From NCBI GenBank assembly GCA_002110485.1, contig MOWL01000067.1, forward strand, positions 558,001-622,000: DNA of 64,000 bases. The letters run 5' to 3'. Under the pieces are notes generated by a model. The model saw only the letters and a list, made by a program, of their open reading frames with translations, searched no databases and was not told the DNA's origin. Every line of letters begins with the position of its first letter. The first letter of the stretch is position 1. The DNA is from Emergomyces orientalis. Lineage: Eukaryota; Ascomycota; Eurotiomycetes; Onygenales; Ajellomycetaceae. Below, one piece after another: positions 12,062 to 22,526 of this stretch. The position numbers and the translations under genes were made by a program.

Positions 12062-12253
12062 ATCTGCACCTGCTCAATTTGAATCAGCATAAGCTATGAA
12101 AGTCAGTTCTTTGTTCTCTATCTTCTCTTTATAGAGAATGTCTGTAGTTCTAGTCTTCTTCATATAACAGAGAACATGCTTCAAAGCAGCTCAGCACTTT
12201 TTATTTAAATGAGAATTAAATTATGATAAGTAATTTACTATAAATACTATATC
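12062..12253 (-). pseudogene. copia-C RNase H region (remnant), part 2
   Basis: Minus-strand copia sequence between the gypsy-A 5' LTR and the solo LTR at 12254. It contains FIAYADSN, a TGA where Trp is expected, then AGAD, the start of the RNase H block that continues at 5876. Further right is the lead-in to RNase H (KHVLCYMKKTRTT-like residues near 12160). Confidence 0.78.
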
Positions 12254-12468
12254 TGTAAGGGGCGAGCAATTAGGTATGAAAGAACTATATTGTGCCTAAA
12301 ATACAAGAAGAAAAGCTTAAGAAAGAAAAGAGAAAGTGCAAAGAGTGTGAAGAAAAGAGCTCTAAGTGCAAGCTGCAAGCGAGGGCTAGCCACTAGCGTG
12401 GAAGCTATTAGTCTGTTTGGGCGGCTAGCCCGAGTCCATATAACCATATAGGGGTTCAACCCCTGACA
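12254..12468 (-). repeat. Solo LTR (copia-B family) in copia-C
   Basis: 215 bp with TG...CA ends (plus strand TGTAAGGGGCGAGC to CCCCTGACA) and a perfect 5-bp duplication ATATC (12249-12253, 12469-12473). A second copy of this LTR, split by copia-A2, spans 22093-22194 plus 27859-27967. In that copy a polypurine tract shows the family orientation is minus. Confidence 0.94.
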
Positions 12469-12890
12469 ATATCAGATCTGATGCTAGTGATCAGATACTG
12501 AAGAGACTTCAGCTCATGACAATATTATATAGCTGTAAATTCATTGTCAAGGCCGCCATTCTCATCTGGTGTGAACTCAATTTTAGCACCAGCATTCATA
12601 AAAGTAGATACTGAATTGACTGCAGTCATGTCAAAATTATCAAGAATCTCATCAATATATCACATCTGTATAATCAGTAAATTGCTATTCTTCTGAGCTC
12701 TAATTTTCATGCTCAGATATAGCTTGAAGTTTTCAATTCTCTTTGTTTCAAATCTCTTCACAATTTTATCAAGCACTCAGTCAATATTTCGTTCATCAGG
12801 GCCTGTAACGCGGCAGTCATTAACATGCAGTATCAAATACACTTTACAGATGGGGTGATATAGAAACCCACCATCATACAGTGAGATGTG
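12469..12890 (-). pseudogene. copia-C reverse transcriptase C-terminal region (remnant)
   Basis: The minus strand reads through copia RT: LYDGGFLYHPICKVYLILHVNDCRVTG (HVND for the usual VDD), FETKRIENFKLYLSMKI, and TAVNSVSTFMNAGAKIEFTPDENGGLD. These match the RT end and the connection to RNase H. Changes are mostly C-to-T/G-to-A and a few stops are present. It ends where LINE-A1 begins. Confidence 0.82.
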
Positions 12891-14270
12891 ACAGCTTTAA
12901 GAAGAATTCTGGAAGCTTTCAAAACCTCTCCATGTAGAGCTATGGAAATAGAAGCTTCTATATCACCTCCTGAAATAAGATTTGAGAAGATATGCAAGAA
13001 TTATGCACTGAGAATCATGAAAATGCCAGATATTTATTCAATTAGAAAAAGAATATCTACATTTTATTCTCCAATTCAATCTGGAAATGACTTAGATTGG
13101 AATAGATATCTAGATTGGAATGAAAGTCAAGAAAATCAAGAAAATGAGAGAAATAGAAAAAAAATCCCTTCTCAACTATATAGAGTATGCTCAATGATTA
13201 AAAATGAGTTCTCCTCATTAAATATTGAAAAGATTGAACACAAAAAGCTATATTCATGGAAAGAAAAACTAGGCTCAATGATTTCAATTGAAATAAGCGC
13301 ATTATCAAAACCAGAAGAAGCTGAGAATCATAGAAGAATAATAGAGAAAATTGATTTTAAAAAGTCAATTCTAATCTATTCAGATGGTTCAATGAATGAA
13401 AATAAAGGCCTAGAAGCTGGAATAGCATATACAGAAGATAATTACAAATATACATCAGATTCATGGAATATTGGAAATGAATGTGAAGTATTTGATGCTG
13501 AATTATATGCTATTATGAAAGCTTTTAAACTGATAGAAATAAAAGCTTCAAAAAGAAAAGATATGAAAGAAGCATGGATTTTTTCAGATAGTCAAGCAGC
13601 TTTGAAAAGAATTCAAAAAAATGAAATTCATAATGGTTAAATGAATATAGAAGTAATTCTAAAGATATGCAAAAGAATTCAATTAAAATATAAGACAAAG
13701 ATATATCTGAGCTGGGTTCCTGCTCATATAAATATACATGGAAATGAGCTTGCTGATGAAGCAGCAAAGAAAGGAACAGAACTAAATATTGCAAGTTCAA
13801 AAATAGTTTCATGGTCTTTTATTAAAAGAAAGATAAAAGAGAATTGCTTAGAAAAATGGCATAAAATATGAGAAAAACAAAGAAAAAGTCCTCACTATCT
13901 TAGATTTGAAACTAAATCTAAATGGAAATCATGCTCTATTAAGTGCAAGAAGAAGCTTTTCTCCTCAATTATTCAATTGAAACTAGATCATGGCTATTTC
14001 AAATCTTATTTGAAAAGAATATCTGATATTGAAAGTGAAAATTGTGAATATTGTGACTCTCTTGAAGACCCAGAACATATCTTAATGAATTGCTCATTAA
14101 ATCAAGAACTTAGAGCTGAACTGAGATATAAATATAAACTGAGAGAAATGAATATGAAACTACTATTTTCAACTGAAATAGGCAGTCAATATTTAATTGA
14201 TTTTCTCAATGAAACTCAAATAGCTACTAGAAATCAATTCTATTTCAAAGATGAAAATATAAATGAATGA
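12891..14270 (+). pseudogene. LINE-A1 ORF2 C-terminal part: RNase H and zinc region
   Basis: RNase H motifs are ILIYSDGSMNENK (13370-13405), ECEVFDAELYAI (13480-13515), WIFSDSQAALKRI (13575-13610) and SWVPAHINIHGNELADEAAK (13710-13770). The end has the CCHC-like CEYCDSLEDPEHILMNC (14044-14095). Two stops break it: TAA at 13638-13640, where the intact copy at 60979-62253 has CAA, and TGA at 13869-13871, where that copy has TGG. AT-rich codon use contrasts with the copia elements. RNase H would remove RNA from the cDNA hybrid during target-primed reverse transcription. Confidence 0.92.
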
Positions 14271-14671
14271 GAATCTGAAATATTCTTTATAAAAACTGCT
14301 AGATATTATATAATATCTCACTATTTCTTTTGTGTTAGAGTCTGTCTTTTATTTCCTTTGTATTCATGTCATGAGTTATTTTGTCTATCATTAATTTATT
14401 TTCTTTGTAATCACTTGAAAATTATATGAAAAAAAGAGAATATAAATAATCTTCAAAGATATTTATAAATAAATAAATAAAAAAAAGAAAAATCAATTTG
14501 CTGACTATTCTGGGCTGGAATTCAAGTATTGCAAGTGCTATTTGTTTGAAGAAAAAATGTATATTAATTAGTTTTAAAGTTAGAAAAATCCTGAGACTCT
14601 TTGAGTCTCAGGTAGATATCATAGTCTCTGACTGCATATATCTATAATGGAAGAATAATAATAATAATAAT
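12891..14671 (+). mobile_element. LINE-A copy 1 (5'-truncated)
   Basis: A non-LTR retrotransposon fragment in plus orientation ending in an (AAT)n tail at 14654-14671. It holds the end of RT, RNase H and the C-terminal zinc region. The last 400 bp closely match 48943-49352 and 61849-62253. The left end joins copia-C and the right end joins an inverted LINE-A copy; no target duplication is visible, so this junction has been rearranged. Confidence 0.93.
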
Positions 14672-16020
14672 TGAATTCTTTTGCATATCTTTAGAATTAC
14701 TTCTATATTCATTTAATTATTATGAATTTCATTCTTTTGAATTCTTTTCAAAGCTGCTTGACTATCTGAAAAAATTCATGCTTCTTTCATATCTTTTCTT
14801 TTTGAAGCTTTTATTTCTATCAGTTTAAAAGCTTTCATAATAGTATATAATTCAGCATCAAATACTTCACATTCATTTCCAATATTCCATGAATCTGATG
14901 TATATTTGTAATTATCTTCTGTATATGCTATTCCAGCTTCTACGCCTTTATTTTCATTCATTGAACCATCTGAATAGATTAGAATTGACTTTTTAAAATC
15001 AATTTTCTCTATTATTCTTTTATGATTCTCAGCTTCTTCTGGTTTTGATAATGCGCTTATTTCAATTGAAATCATTGAGCCTAGTTTTTCTTTCCATGAA
15101 TATAGCTATTCATGTTCAATCTTTTCAATATTTAATGAGGAGAACTCATCTTTAATCATTGAGCATACTCTATATAGTTGAGAAGAAATTTTTTTTCTAT
15201 TTCTCTCATTTTCTTGATTTTCTTGACTTTCATTCCAATCTAGATATCTATTCCAATCTAAGTCATTTCCAGATTGAATTGGAGGATAAGATGTAGATAT
15301 TCTTTTTCTAATTGAATAAATATCTGACATTTTCGTGATTCTCAGTGCATAATTCTTGCATATCTTCTCAAATCTTATTTCAGAAGGTGATATAGAAGCT
15401 TCTATTTTCATAGCTCTACATGGAGAGGTTTTGAAAGCTCCCAGAATTCTTCTTAAAGCTGTATTCTGCAATTTTTGAAACTTATCTATGAAGTGTTTCT
15501 GGTTCTTCCACCATATCTGAACACCATAATCAGAAATAGATGCTATACATGCAATGTATAGCTGTCTCATAGCTTGAAATGATAAACCCCTTTCAGTATT
15601 AGAAAGTTGTATTATACTATTTAAAACTCTTTCAGCTTGAGCCATTCTTTTTTGAATATGAGATTTAAAATTGAGTTTTGAATCCAGCCAGATTTCTAGC
15701 CATCTTACAACTGATTTAGGCTTTATTTCTTGATTTAATAGATTTAAACTTATTTCCTTTTCATATCTTTTTGAAAAAAAGTGAATTAATTCAGTTTTTT
15801 CCATATCAAATTGAATTAGATTTAAATCTTCTCTATTAAATATCTCTTGTGCAGCTTTTTCAATATTTTCACAATTTTCTTTTATTGTTCTTGAGCTGAA
15901 AACCAGACCTATATCATCTACATAGCTAGGAGATCTCACTATCTCCGTTTCTCTATCTTTGAGATTAAGTGGTGTATAATATAAATAATGATATGAAGAA
16001 TTCAAATTCAATATGATTAC
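14672..16020 (-). mobile_element. LINE-A copy 2, inverted, truncated at both ends
   Basis: Minus-strand LINE-A sequence running from the RT active site (16011 side) into the middle of RNase H, where it stops abruptly at 14672 against the tail of copy 1. Residues SPSYVDDIGLVFSS (near 15920) hold the RT YVDD motif, followed by the thumb and connection region (AMRQLYIACIASISDYG near 15550). Breaks include a TAG near 15106. The portion 14672-15460 is the inverted complement of 12891-13665 in copy 1, at roughly 97 percent identity by eye. Confidence 0.92.
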
Positions 16021-16079
16021 ATAATATTACATTATAAAATGCTTTTAAATACACATTTTTACACAAAATTAAAGTATGG

Positions 16080-16375
16080 TAAAATAGTCCCGGCGGTCAG
16101 TCTACCAACAAATCAGATTGCATAGAATTTAGTATGAGATATTATTGGTTGGTACCTCCAGGCTAGCTACATAGTTATTACACTACTGGTATTGCGCTAA
16201 TTGTGCCTCGTCCCTAGACGAGGAGATATGAGCATATTTTATAATATAGCTAGCGAGAGATTCATGGTTATAAAAAGCTGTGGAAAACGTGTAGATATTT
16301 AGAAGGGCAGAACTCTCAATTCAATTTTACTTCACTTTTCATTCATACGCTAGCCTCCCACCATTTACTTTGTAC
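16080..16375. repeat. Diverged LTR fragment related to copia-D LTR
   Basis: The segment from GAGCATATTTTATAATATAG (near 16227) through the C-rich end near 16370 parallels the 3' half of the copia-D LTRs (39035-39189; 44338-44493), including TTCATGGTTATAAAAAGC and the GGAAAAC...GTAGATAT block. The 5' half does not match. It contains a TATAAAAAG promoter-like box. The remaining 16376-16655 is very AT-rich and shows no gene. Confidence 0.7.
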
Positions 16376-16655
16376 AATTTATAGAAATTCAGAATCATCC
16401 ACATCTTCAGGTTTAACTTATTTTTTATTATAAACTTAAATAACTAAAAAATCTTTGATTGTCCATTATTTATATAATCAGAAAAAAAAAACATAAAAAA
16501 ATATATTAAATTCTTATTTTAAACAAAAAATTAAATTTTTACAAGAATGCAAATCCAAATAAATATCTGTATAAATTAGCCACAATTTATACATTTAAAA
16601 TTACTTTAAACAAAAATTTTTTTTTTTATCTTTCATAAGTAGAAGCACACTATCT

Positions 16656-19600
16656 TCACATCCACTCACCCACCCATTTCTCGATCCACCCCCTCTTGAC
16701 TCCCTCGACGGCCCGTAGCTTCTCACTTCGTTGCGCCGTGAGCTTCGTGTCGAGCTGGCTCTCTGCCTTGGACTCTCCCGACATGATCTCCTCGAAGAAG
16801 TCCAACAATTTGACTGCCGGGTTCTTCTCTAGCAACGCCTGTAGCTCAGCATCTCCTGCAGCCGAGTCTGCAGCAGGAATTTCGAGATGCTTTCGCACCC
16901 GCTGCAGCCAGTCCCGCGAGGGGACCGTTTTCAACGGTTTTCCACACGCTTTCGACAGCGCATCCACCACCACGGGGAGGATCTCCTTCCAGGTCGAAAC
17001 GTGCAGGTTAACGGGGTGAGAAACGCTTACGCATTCTCCAGCTGAATCTCTCGAGTCCGCTTCTCCCAGTGCTAGCTCCGTTAGTACCTCCGCTAGAAGG
17101 TCCACCGGAATCCAGTCAATTTGGCCCAATTGCCATCCAATATCGTCGGGCACGGCGCCCACGTGTAATGAGCTTAGTACTAAGCTGGGGAACCATTCGG
17201 TCTTGTTCCACGGGCCCGGTGTTCGCACCGCACCGGCTACTTGACCGACCCGCGCGACCGAAGCGCGCACGGCGCCATTCCGCGCGGCGTGGTCCAGGAG
17301 TTGCTCCGCGAGGTATTTGCTGTTGGCGTAGCCGTTTGGTGCTGGGGTGGAAGTCTGGATTATGACTTCCGGGGTGAGGTGGGATGTCGTCCGGTGGCCT
17401 AGTATTGAGCTTATGGAAGAGATAAAGAAAAGAAGGGGAGATTTGGGCGCAGAGGAGCAGAAGTTGATGAGGTTTGTCACGCTCGATAGCTGCGGCTTAA
17501 AGGAAGACAGTGGAAGATTGAAATTCACTGTCCATGCATTGTGAATTACTAGAGTGATTGTGTCCTGCAACTTTTGAAAGAGTTCCGACGAGACTCCCAG
17601 GTCCTTCTGCGATAAGTCGGCAGTCCAGAAGCTTACGCGGGAGGAGTCTACCTGATTCTCTAGGCCATAGGAGTGGAGCTTTTGGCGCTGCTCCTCAAGG
17701 CTATCGGCCGTTCGATTCAGGCAATGGACATGCGCCACGGAGGGGTTCCTCAGGAGGGTATCTAGAAGATATGAGCCTAATCGGCCAGTAGAACCCGTGA
17801 GGACAATGTTGTGGGTCCGCCCGAGCTTGATCTGATCTCGGAATTCTTCCAAGAGACTGTTTCTTTCCTGTAGCTGCGCCTCTCCTTTTGCTTTCTTAGA
17901 GAACTCCTGATTTTGTCGGGCCTGGAGAACCGCCTTTGTCAGCCCCGACACGGATGGATGGAGATAGATCAGGGTTGGCGTTAAACTAGGGAAATCTAGA
18001 CCGCGCTTCAACCGTCGAGTCACTGTGATGGCTTGGAGTGAATCAAAGCCCAGATCAAAGAAACTAACTTCATCATTGAGTTGGTCCTGGCTCCACTTGG
18101 TGATAGACAAGAGGGTCTTGCGAATAAAGTCAGCGATCACGAGAGCATCAAGTACACAACCAGGACCAGCTAGGTCGCTGTCAGTCTCGGACAAACGATC
18201 TGCATCCATATACAACGCGTCTAGTTCCGACGCATACGCGGCCAAAACTGCGGCTCTCTGGACAGTACCTTTTGAAGCGCGTGGCATCGGTTTCTCGGGC
18301 TTGGTAAACAAGATATGTGTTTTTGCAATGCGAGCATGAGTCGGGCAGACAGCGTTTGCTTCCTCAATACTGGGCCAGAGTTTCTCAATGACGGCGGATC
18401 GTTCGCTGGGATTCAGCTTTTTCTCAATATTGGCGAGTTCGATAATGATAGATGCCTGGAATCGTCGGGCCCCAGCTACTAACGCTGCAGATACTTCGGA
18501 GTTGGAAGCAGTAATGTGGTGTTCCATGGAAATCGGGTTTGTCTTCTCACCATTTAAGAATACAATCACATCATCTGCACGGGCACTCCATCGCCAAAGA
18601 TCAGATTTGTTTGGGTCTGGGTGCCGGACAAAGAGGTCCTTGGTGCCATACTCTTGAAGGTCGGGAAACGGTGAGAATGGAACCTGATGGCCTTCTCGCT
18701 CTGGGGTACGGACAATGAAAAACTCATACTCATCATTGGTCACGTGGCGCATGTCGACTCCCAGCTCCGGATGAAAGTGGAGATATCTCCAGTCTCTCAG
18801 TGGATCACTGTTGGTCTTGGATCGGATGAGACCTAGTAGGCCCACCTCGGAGGCTCCGTACTGATTAAATAGTTTAATCCTTGACGCAACAGTGTCTCCA
18901 AGACTTTGGGGTAGATCGCCTCCAACATACATAAGATATCTCAGATTCTTGGAAAAGAAGTCCAACAGCTCGGGATTCTGGGCCAGCTCCTGCAGGATCG
19001 AGGGGACAACCATGCCTGCATCAAACGGAGTCTTCTTACGAGCTTCCGCAATGCCTGCCGCTGTTGGGAGACCGCCCGAGGTGGCGCAAATACACGTCAT
19101 TCCAATCTGAGGTGCAATAAACAGAATATAGGCTAGACCAGCTGCCTTAAGGGTGGATTAGTATTTTGTTTTGGAGGGACTGCTAGAACAACTCACATGA
19201 AACGGGGGAAGACACATGAACGCTCTCTTCCCTACACCGAGATCACTTGGATTGTCGAAGCCCTCCGGCGGTTCCAAAGTGGTCATATGCATATGCTTAC
19301 GAGCCATATCGTGAGTGAAAAAGATCGGCTTGGGGGTTCCTGTAGACCCTGATGTATGACTATTTTTCTCACGTCAGGATAGAATTAGAAGAATAATAGG
19401 AAATGTAATGGAATTCAAAGAGGAGAGTGGAGGTTACATCGCTACTAATTTCTCTGTGGCCGCCTCAGGAAAGGACTTAGAATATTCGAAATGAGGATAT
19501 TCCTTATTCAACAAATCATCTACCCCAGGCGCCTCGATAACATTGAGTTCGATGGCGTTCAAGATGGCAGTTACTGGGGGCGGCCGGGGCGTTGGAACCA

Positions 19601-20043
19601 CGATTTTCGTGCAGTTTAGACGCTGGAAGAGACTTTCGTGCGCAGCCACGCTGTTGCGAGGCGATGTGAAAAACATCTAGGACGGCATAGTTAGCGTACT
19701 GCTCGACGGTGGCCATTCTCCAAGGGGCTGCGATGGTATTCCTTACACAATATCCCGCCTTTACTGCCCCCAACGCCAAGGCAGGATATCTCACGTCGTT
19801 GGCACCGATGTAGGCCAATACCTCGCCATTGCCAGGACCCAGCTTCTCAATGAGCCACTGGGCCACACCATTGATGGTATTTGCAAAGGCACGGTACGAT
19901 ACTGGACGATACCCATATTCATAGCTCATAGGCGAGACAGGATACTCGGCGTAGATTTCATCTGGTCTTGTCCGGCCGTAGTGGTCAAAAAGGTGGGGAA
20001 GTAGCTGGGTTCGAGCCTCGAGCGCGCGGTGTTCTTGAGCCAT
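16656..20043 (-). CDS. NRPS-like reductase (adenylation - thiolation - thioester reductase), 4 exons
   Basis: Exons on the minus strand are 20043-19747, 19676-19438, 19359-19197 and 19145-16656, giving about 1062 aa. Introns have GT...AG ends (70, 78 and 51 bp); the third carries a TACTAATC branch-like site. The A domain shows the P-loop HTSGSTGTPK (about 180-189), NQYGASEVG (about 327-335) and WSARADD (about 419-425). The carrier motif is FFDLGFDSLQA, with the phosphopantetheine Ser near 602. The reductase has the NADP motif LTGSTGRLGSYL (about 682-693), HNAWTVNF, and YANSK (Tyr about 839, Lys about 843). No condensation domain is present. Family knowledge: such A-T-R enzymes activate a carboxylic (often aryl or amino) acid with ATP and release it by NADPH reduction to an aldehyde or alcohol. 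The substrate cannot be read from the sequence. The gene is GC-rich and without mutation damage. Confidence 0.93.
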
Positions 20044-20428
20044 TGTGTCTCTTGACTAACTAACTATTATTGAATTGGGAAAAGAGATGCTGTTGATAGA
20101 CAGGAAGCAATTAGTAGATGGAGGAGAGCAGTGTTTGTTATTCTTTATACCTCTTCTCTTCTCTCTTTCATTTATTTATTTATTCTCCTTCCCCCCATCA
20201 TCGGCATGTGTCCCGTTTTCCTTCTTTTCTTTTTCTTTCTTTATCTCCGCTGCCACGACATCCTTGAGACTACACCTCAGCTGAACCCTCACGTAGCTCA
20301 GCTGAACACGCTAGTTGTGAGAGAGGTTGAACGTGGTTGGTTGTTATGATCTATCTAGTGGCTAGCGGTAGCTAATATATTGTTGGCAGGATGCCCTATA
20401 GTAGACGACGTGACCCGCACTCCTATCC
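20044..20428 (-). promoter_or_regulatory. Upstream region of the NRPS-like gene with an 11-bp direct repeat
   Basis: This is the only unmutated non-coding stretch next to the reductase start. On the plus strand it has a long pyrimidine tract (20150-20245). CTCAGCTGAAC occurs twice, at 20276-20286 and 20297-20307, 21 bp apart (two helical turns) and about 235-265 bp upstream of the ATG. Each copy contains the palindrome CAGCTG. Such spacing is typical of paired factor sites, but the factor is unknown and the role is inferred. Confidence 0.4.
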
Positions 20429-21060
20429 ATGAGAGAGCTGCGCCCGCTAGATAGTACAATCAACCAATCTTCCACCTTCATCAATATATGTGTCTCCCCG
20501 TTCACGGGCGAAGAGAGGTCTGCTTACATGGGGGTAGACAGCCATCAAACAGTGTATGCGGCTGAACTGGCAGGCATCTACCTTGTTCTGTGTATGGCTG
20601 CAATGAGATGTGACATGACAGAAGGTAGAATGGTCATTTTCACTAACAATCAGGCAGCAATTAAGACACTATGTAATCTCAACATCAAATCTGCTCAATA
20701 TCTTATATTTCAAGTTGCTGAACTCTGCAGCATCTTTGAGAACTGAGTTAGCATACATTGAATTCTTGCACATATAAGTGTTTCAAAGAATGAAATAGCA
20801 GATCTGATTATCAAACAAGTAACAAAATGAAAAGAGTCATTATATAATTTACACTATGAAGAAAAGACAGACTCTCTGAATCTTTCACTCTCACAGCTAT
20901 ACTTTTTAATGAAAACAGAAACTAAACAAAACACTCAAGCACAATGAATGAAATACTGAAATCATCTCAGCAGACAACATCTGTAATGTCTAGTAGTAAT
21001 TATCAAAACAGGTAGGCCCAGGCGGGCCCATCAAAACAGCTATGTAGTGTCTTGAAGAAT
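20429..21060 (+). pseudogene. LINE RNase H remnant
   Basis: Residues VYAAELAGIYLVL and MVIFTNNQAAIKTLCN (20550-20690) are an RNase H core of LINE type; the usual Asp of the FTDNQ block is Asn here. HISVSKNEIADLI near 20770-20815 is the later His/Asp block. A TGA at 20744-20746 and several later stops break it. It differs from LINE-A and LINE-B and is probably a third LINE family. Confidence 0.7.
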
Positions 21061-21081
21061 GCAAACATTGGCTTAGAAATT

Positions 21082-21107
21082 AATCAATCAATCAATCAAT
21101 CAATCAA
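21082..21107. repeat. (AATC)n microsatellite
   Basis: About six tandem AATC/ATCA units. It may be the simple-repeat tail of the LINE remnant just upstream. The rest of 21108-21547 is AT-rich and I see no gene in it. Confidence 0.85.
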
Positions 21108-21547
21108 TTATTAATATATTTGTAAGTCATGTAGAATAGAGCTTGTGTAGGACCTCCAACACTACTAGCGAAAGTTATGTAACTTGACAATTTCACACAC
21201 TGGTCAAAGGATCAACTGAGCTTAATACACACTTAAACTTTTAAAATCTCTTACAGTAAAGTGTTTCTCTCTTCTTCTCTAATTATTTACTTCTTTATCA
21301 GTCAAGTACTAATTAAATCTGTCTCAATATCACAAAAATGACCAGTACATTAGAAAAACACATGAGTATTGATCAGTAAGTCATCAGAGTATGACTAGTC
21401 AGCCAGTAGTTAAACAGTAGAAAAGAACTAGTTATATATACAGCATTCTTGTTTACAACTTGTATATAATCTTCATATATATCATCTGGATTAACATCAA
21501 ACTGAAACTCAGTTGAAATATTTATATCTATAAGAATATTTTGATTA

Positions 21548-21770
21548 TTTATTTTGACTCTATTCTTTGCGACGGCGAGCGCGTGGCCGGAAACGGCGGT
21601 CCCGGCCCGATCCGGTCTGGCGCGTCCGTGTCTGGTCTAGCGCGGACCCATGCGGCCTGACGCCGCCCCGTTCGGGCATGGTGCCGACCTGGCCGCCCCC
21701 CCTTGACTCTCCGACGTCATCCCTCAAGACTACTATCCCCTGGTCTGGAGGCGACGACACAATTAGCGTA
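21548..21770. other. GC-rich, CpG-rich island in AT-rich repeat debris
   Basis: About 220 bp with a very high proportion of C and G, many CpG dinucleotides and no sign of C-to-T decay, set between AT-rich stretches on both sides. Both strands are open by chance for 70-80 codons, but no recognisable protein or RNA is seen. It could be a young insertion or a protected host fragment. Confidence 0.5.
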
Positions 21771-22092
21771 TTTTTTAGCGTGCACATTAGTGTATTAATT
21801 ACTTGAAAACTACTGGTTAATATAAGAGATCAGCTGTATTGATGTGTATTAGTGTAATTTATGTAATCTATTTGCCCTAGCTCTAAAAGTTAAAAAGAAT
21901 GAAACTTTTGTCAACAATCTCTTTTCAAGCAAAGTGATATATTACTACATGCTGCACAATTATATCTTGATCTTAAAGCTGCTTTTTTATTCTATTCTGC
22001 TCTCTTTCTTTTATACTTATATCAGGCACAACCTTAAGTAAATGACAGAGAAATTTGAGCATGATTTAAATCTGAATTTGATCAAGTGATTG

Positions 22093-22194
22093 TGTAAGGG
22101 GCGAGCAATTAGATATGAAAGAACTATATTGTGCCTAATATACAAGAAGGAAAGCTTAAGGAAGAAAAGAGAAAGAAAAGAAAGAAGTGCAAAG
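22093..22194 (-). repeat. copia-B 3' LTR, distal piece (split by copia-A2)
   Basis: Matches the first half of the solo LTR at 12254-12468, from TGTAAGGGGCGAGC onward. It ends at the CAAAG duplication (22190-22194) where copia-A2 inserted. The other half is 27859-27967. No target duplication is visible around the whole LTR because the element continues to the right. Confidence 0.9.
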
Positions 22195-22293
22195 TGTCAG
22201 ACCTATCCGTCCGGCTTAGTAATTCTCTCTCCACCATATATAACTCCGTAGCTAGCATACCCCTTTAATCAATCAAGCATCATATCTCCCACA
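22195..22293 (+). repeat. 5' LTR of copia-A2
   Basis: 99 bp, TGTCAGACC to CTCCCACA. It contains ATATATAACTCC, the probable TATA region. Confidence 0.95.
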
Positions 22294-22311
22294 GGTTATG
22301 AGACCCGTTTT
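22294..22311 (+). promoter_or_regulatory. Primer binding site of copia-A2 (half-tRNA iMet type)
   Basis: GGTTATGAGACCCGTTTT begins right after the LTR. Its core, GGTTATGAG, is complementary to the CUCAUAAC of the initiator-Met tRNA anticodon arm (anticodon CAU) rather than to a tRNA 3' end. Priming from an internally cut iMet tRNA is established for Drosophila copia; the same is inferred here. Confidence 0.75.
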
Positions 22312-22526
22312 GCACATAAAAAACTGTATATACAGGTTCCTTGTCAATAATAATCTTATTATATATTGCATTGCTTCATTTGATACACCTTGATGTTAAA
22401 ATCATCTTATTTTACACCATTCGGCGCGTTCTTAACCTCGTAGAGGGAAAACTCGTCAATTGACAATTAACAACACTCTGATGATTAGTATTGGCAAGGA
22501 CTCAATAATTAATCATATAGAAAACC

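Noticed and set aside
12891..16011. Twin-primed single LINE insertion
   Set aside because: Twin priming puts the inverted part upstream of the sense part, with the tail at the outer end; here the tail is internal, so two copies or a rearrangement are needed.
17069..18657. Plus-strand ORFs across the reductase gene
   Set aside because: GC-rich antisense shadows of exon 4, without recognisable domains or codon support.
19434..19676. Separate small gene starting MFFTSPRNS
   Set aside because: It is exon 2 of the NRPS-like gene; GTAAGG/TAG and GTAACC/TAG splice borders join it in frame to both neighbours.
21082..21107. Possible CRISPR-like or regulatory array
   Set aside because: Simple AATC microsatellite, without spacers.
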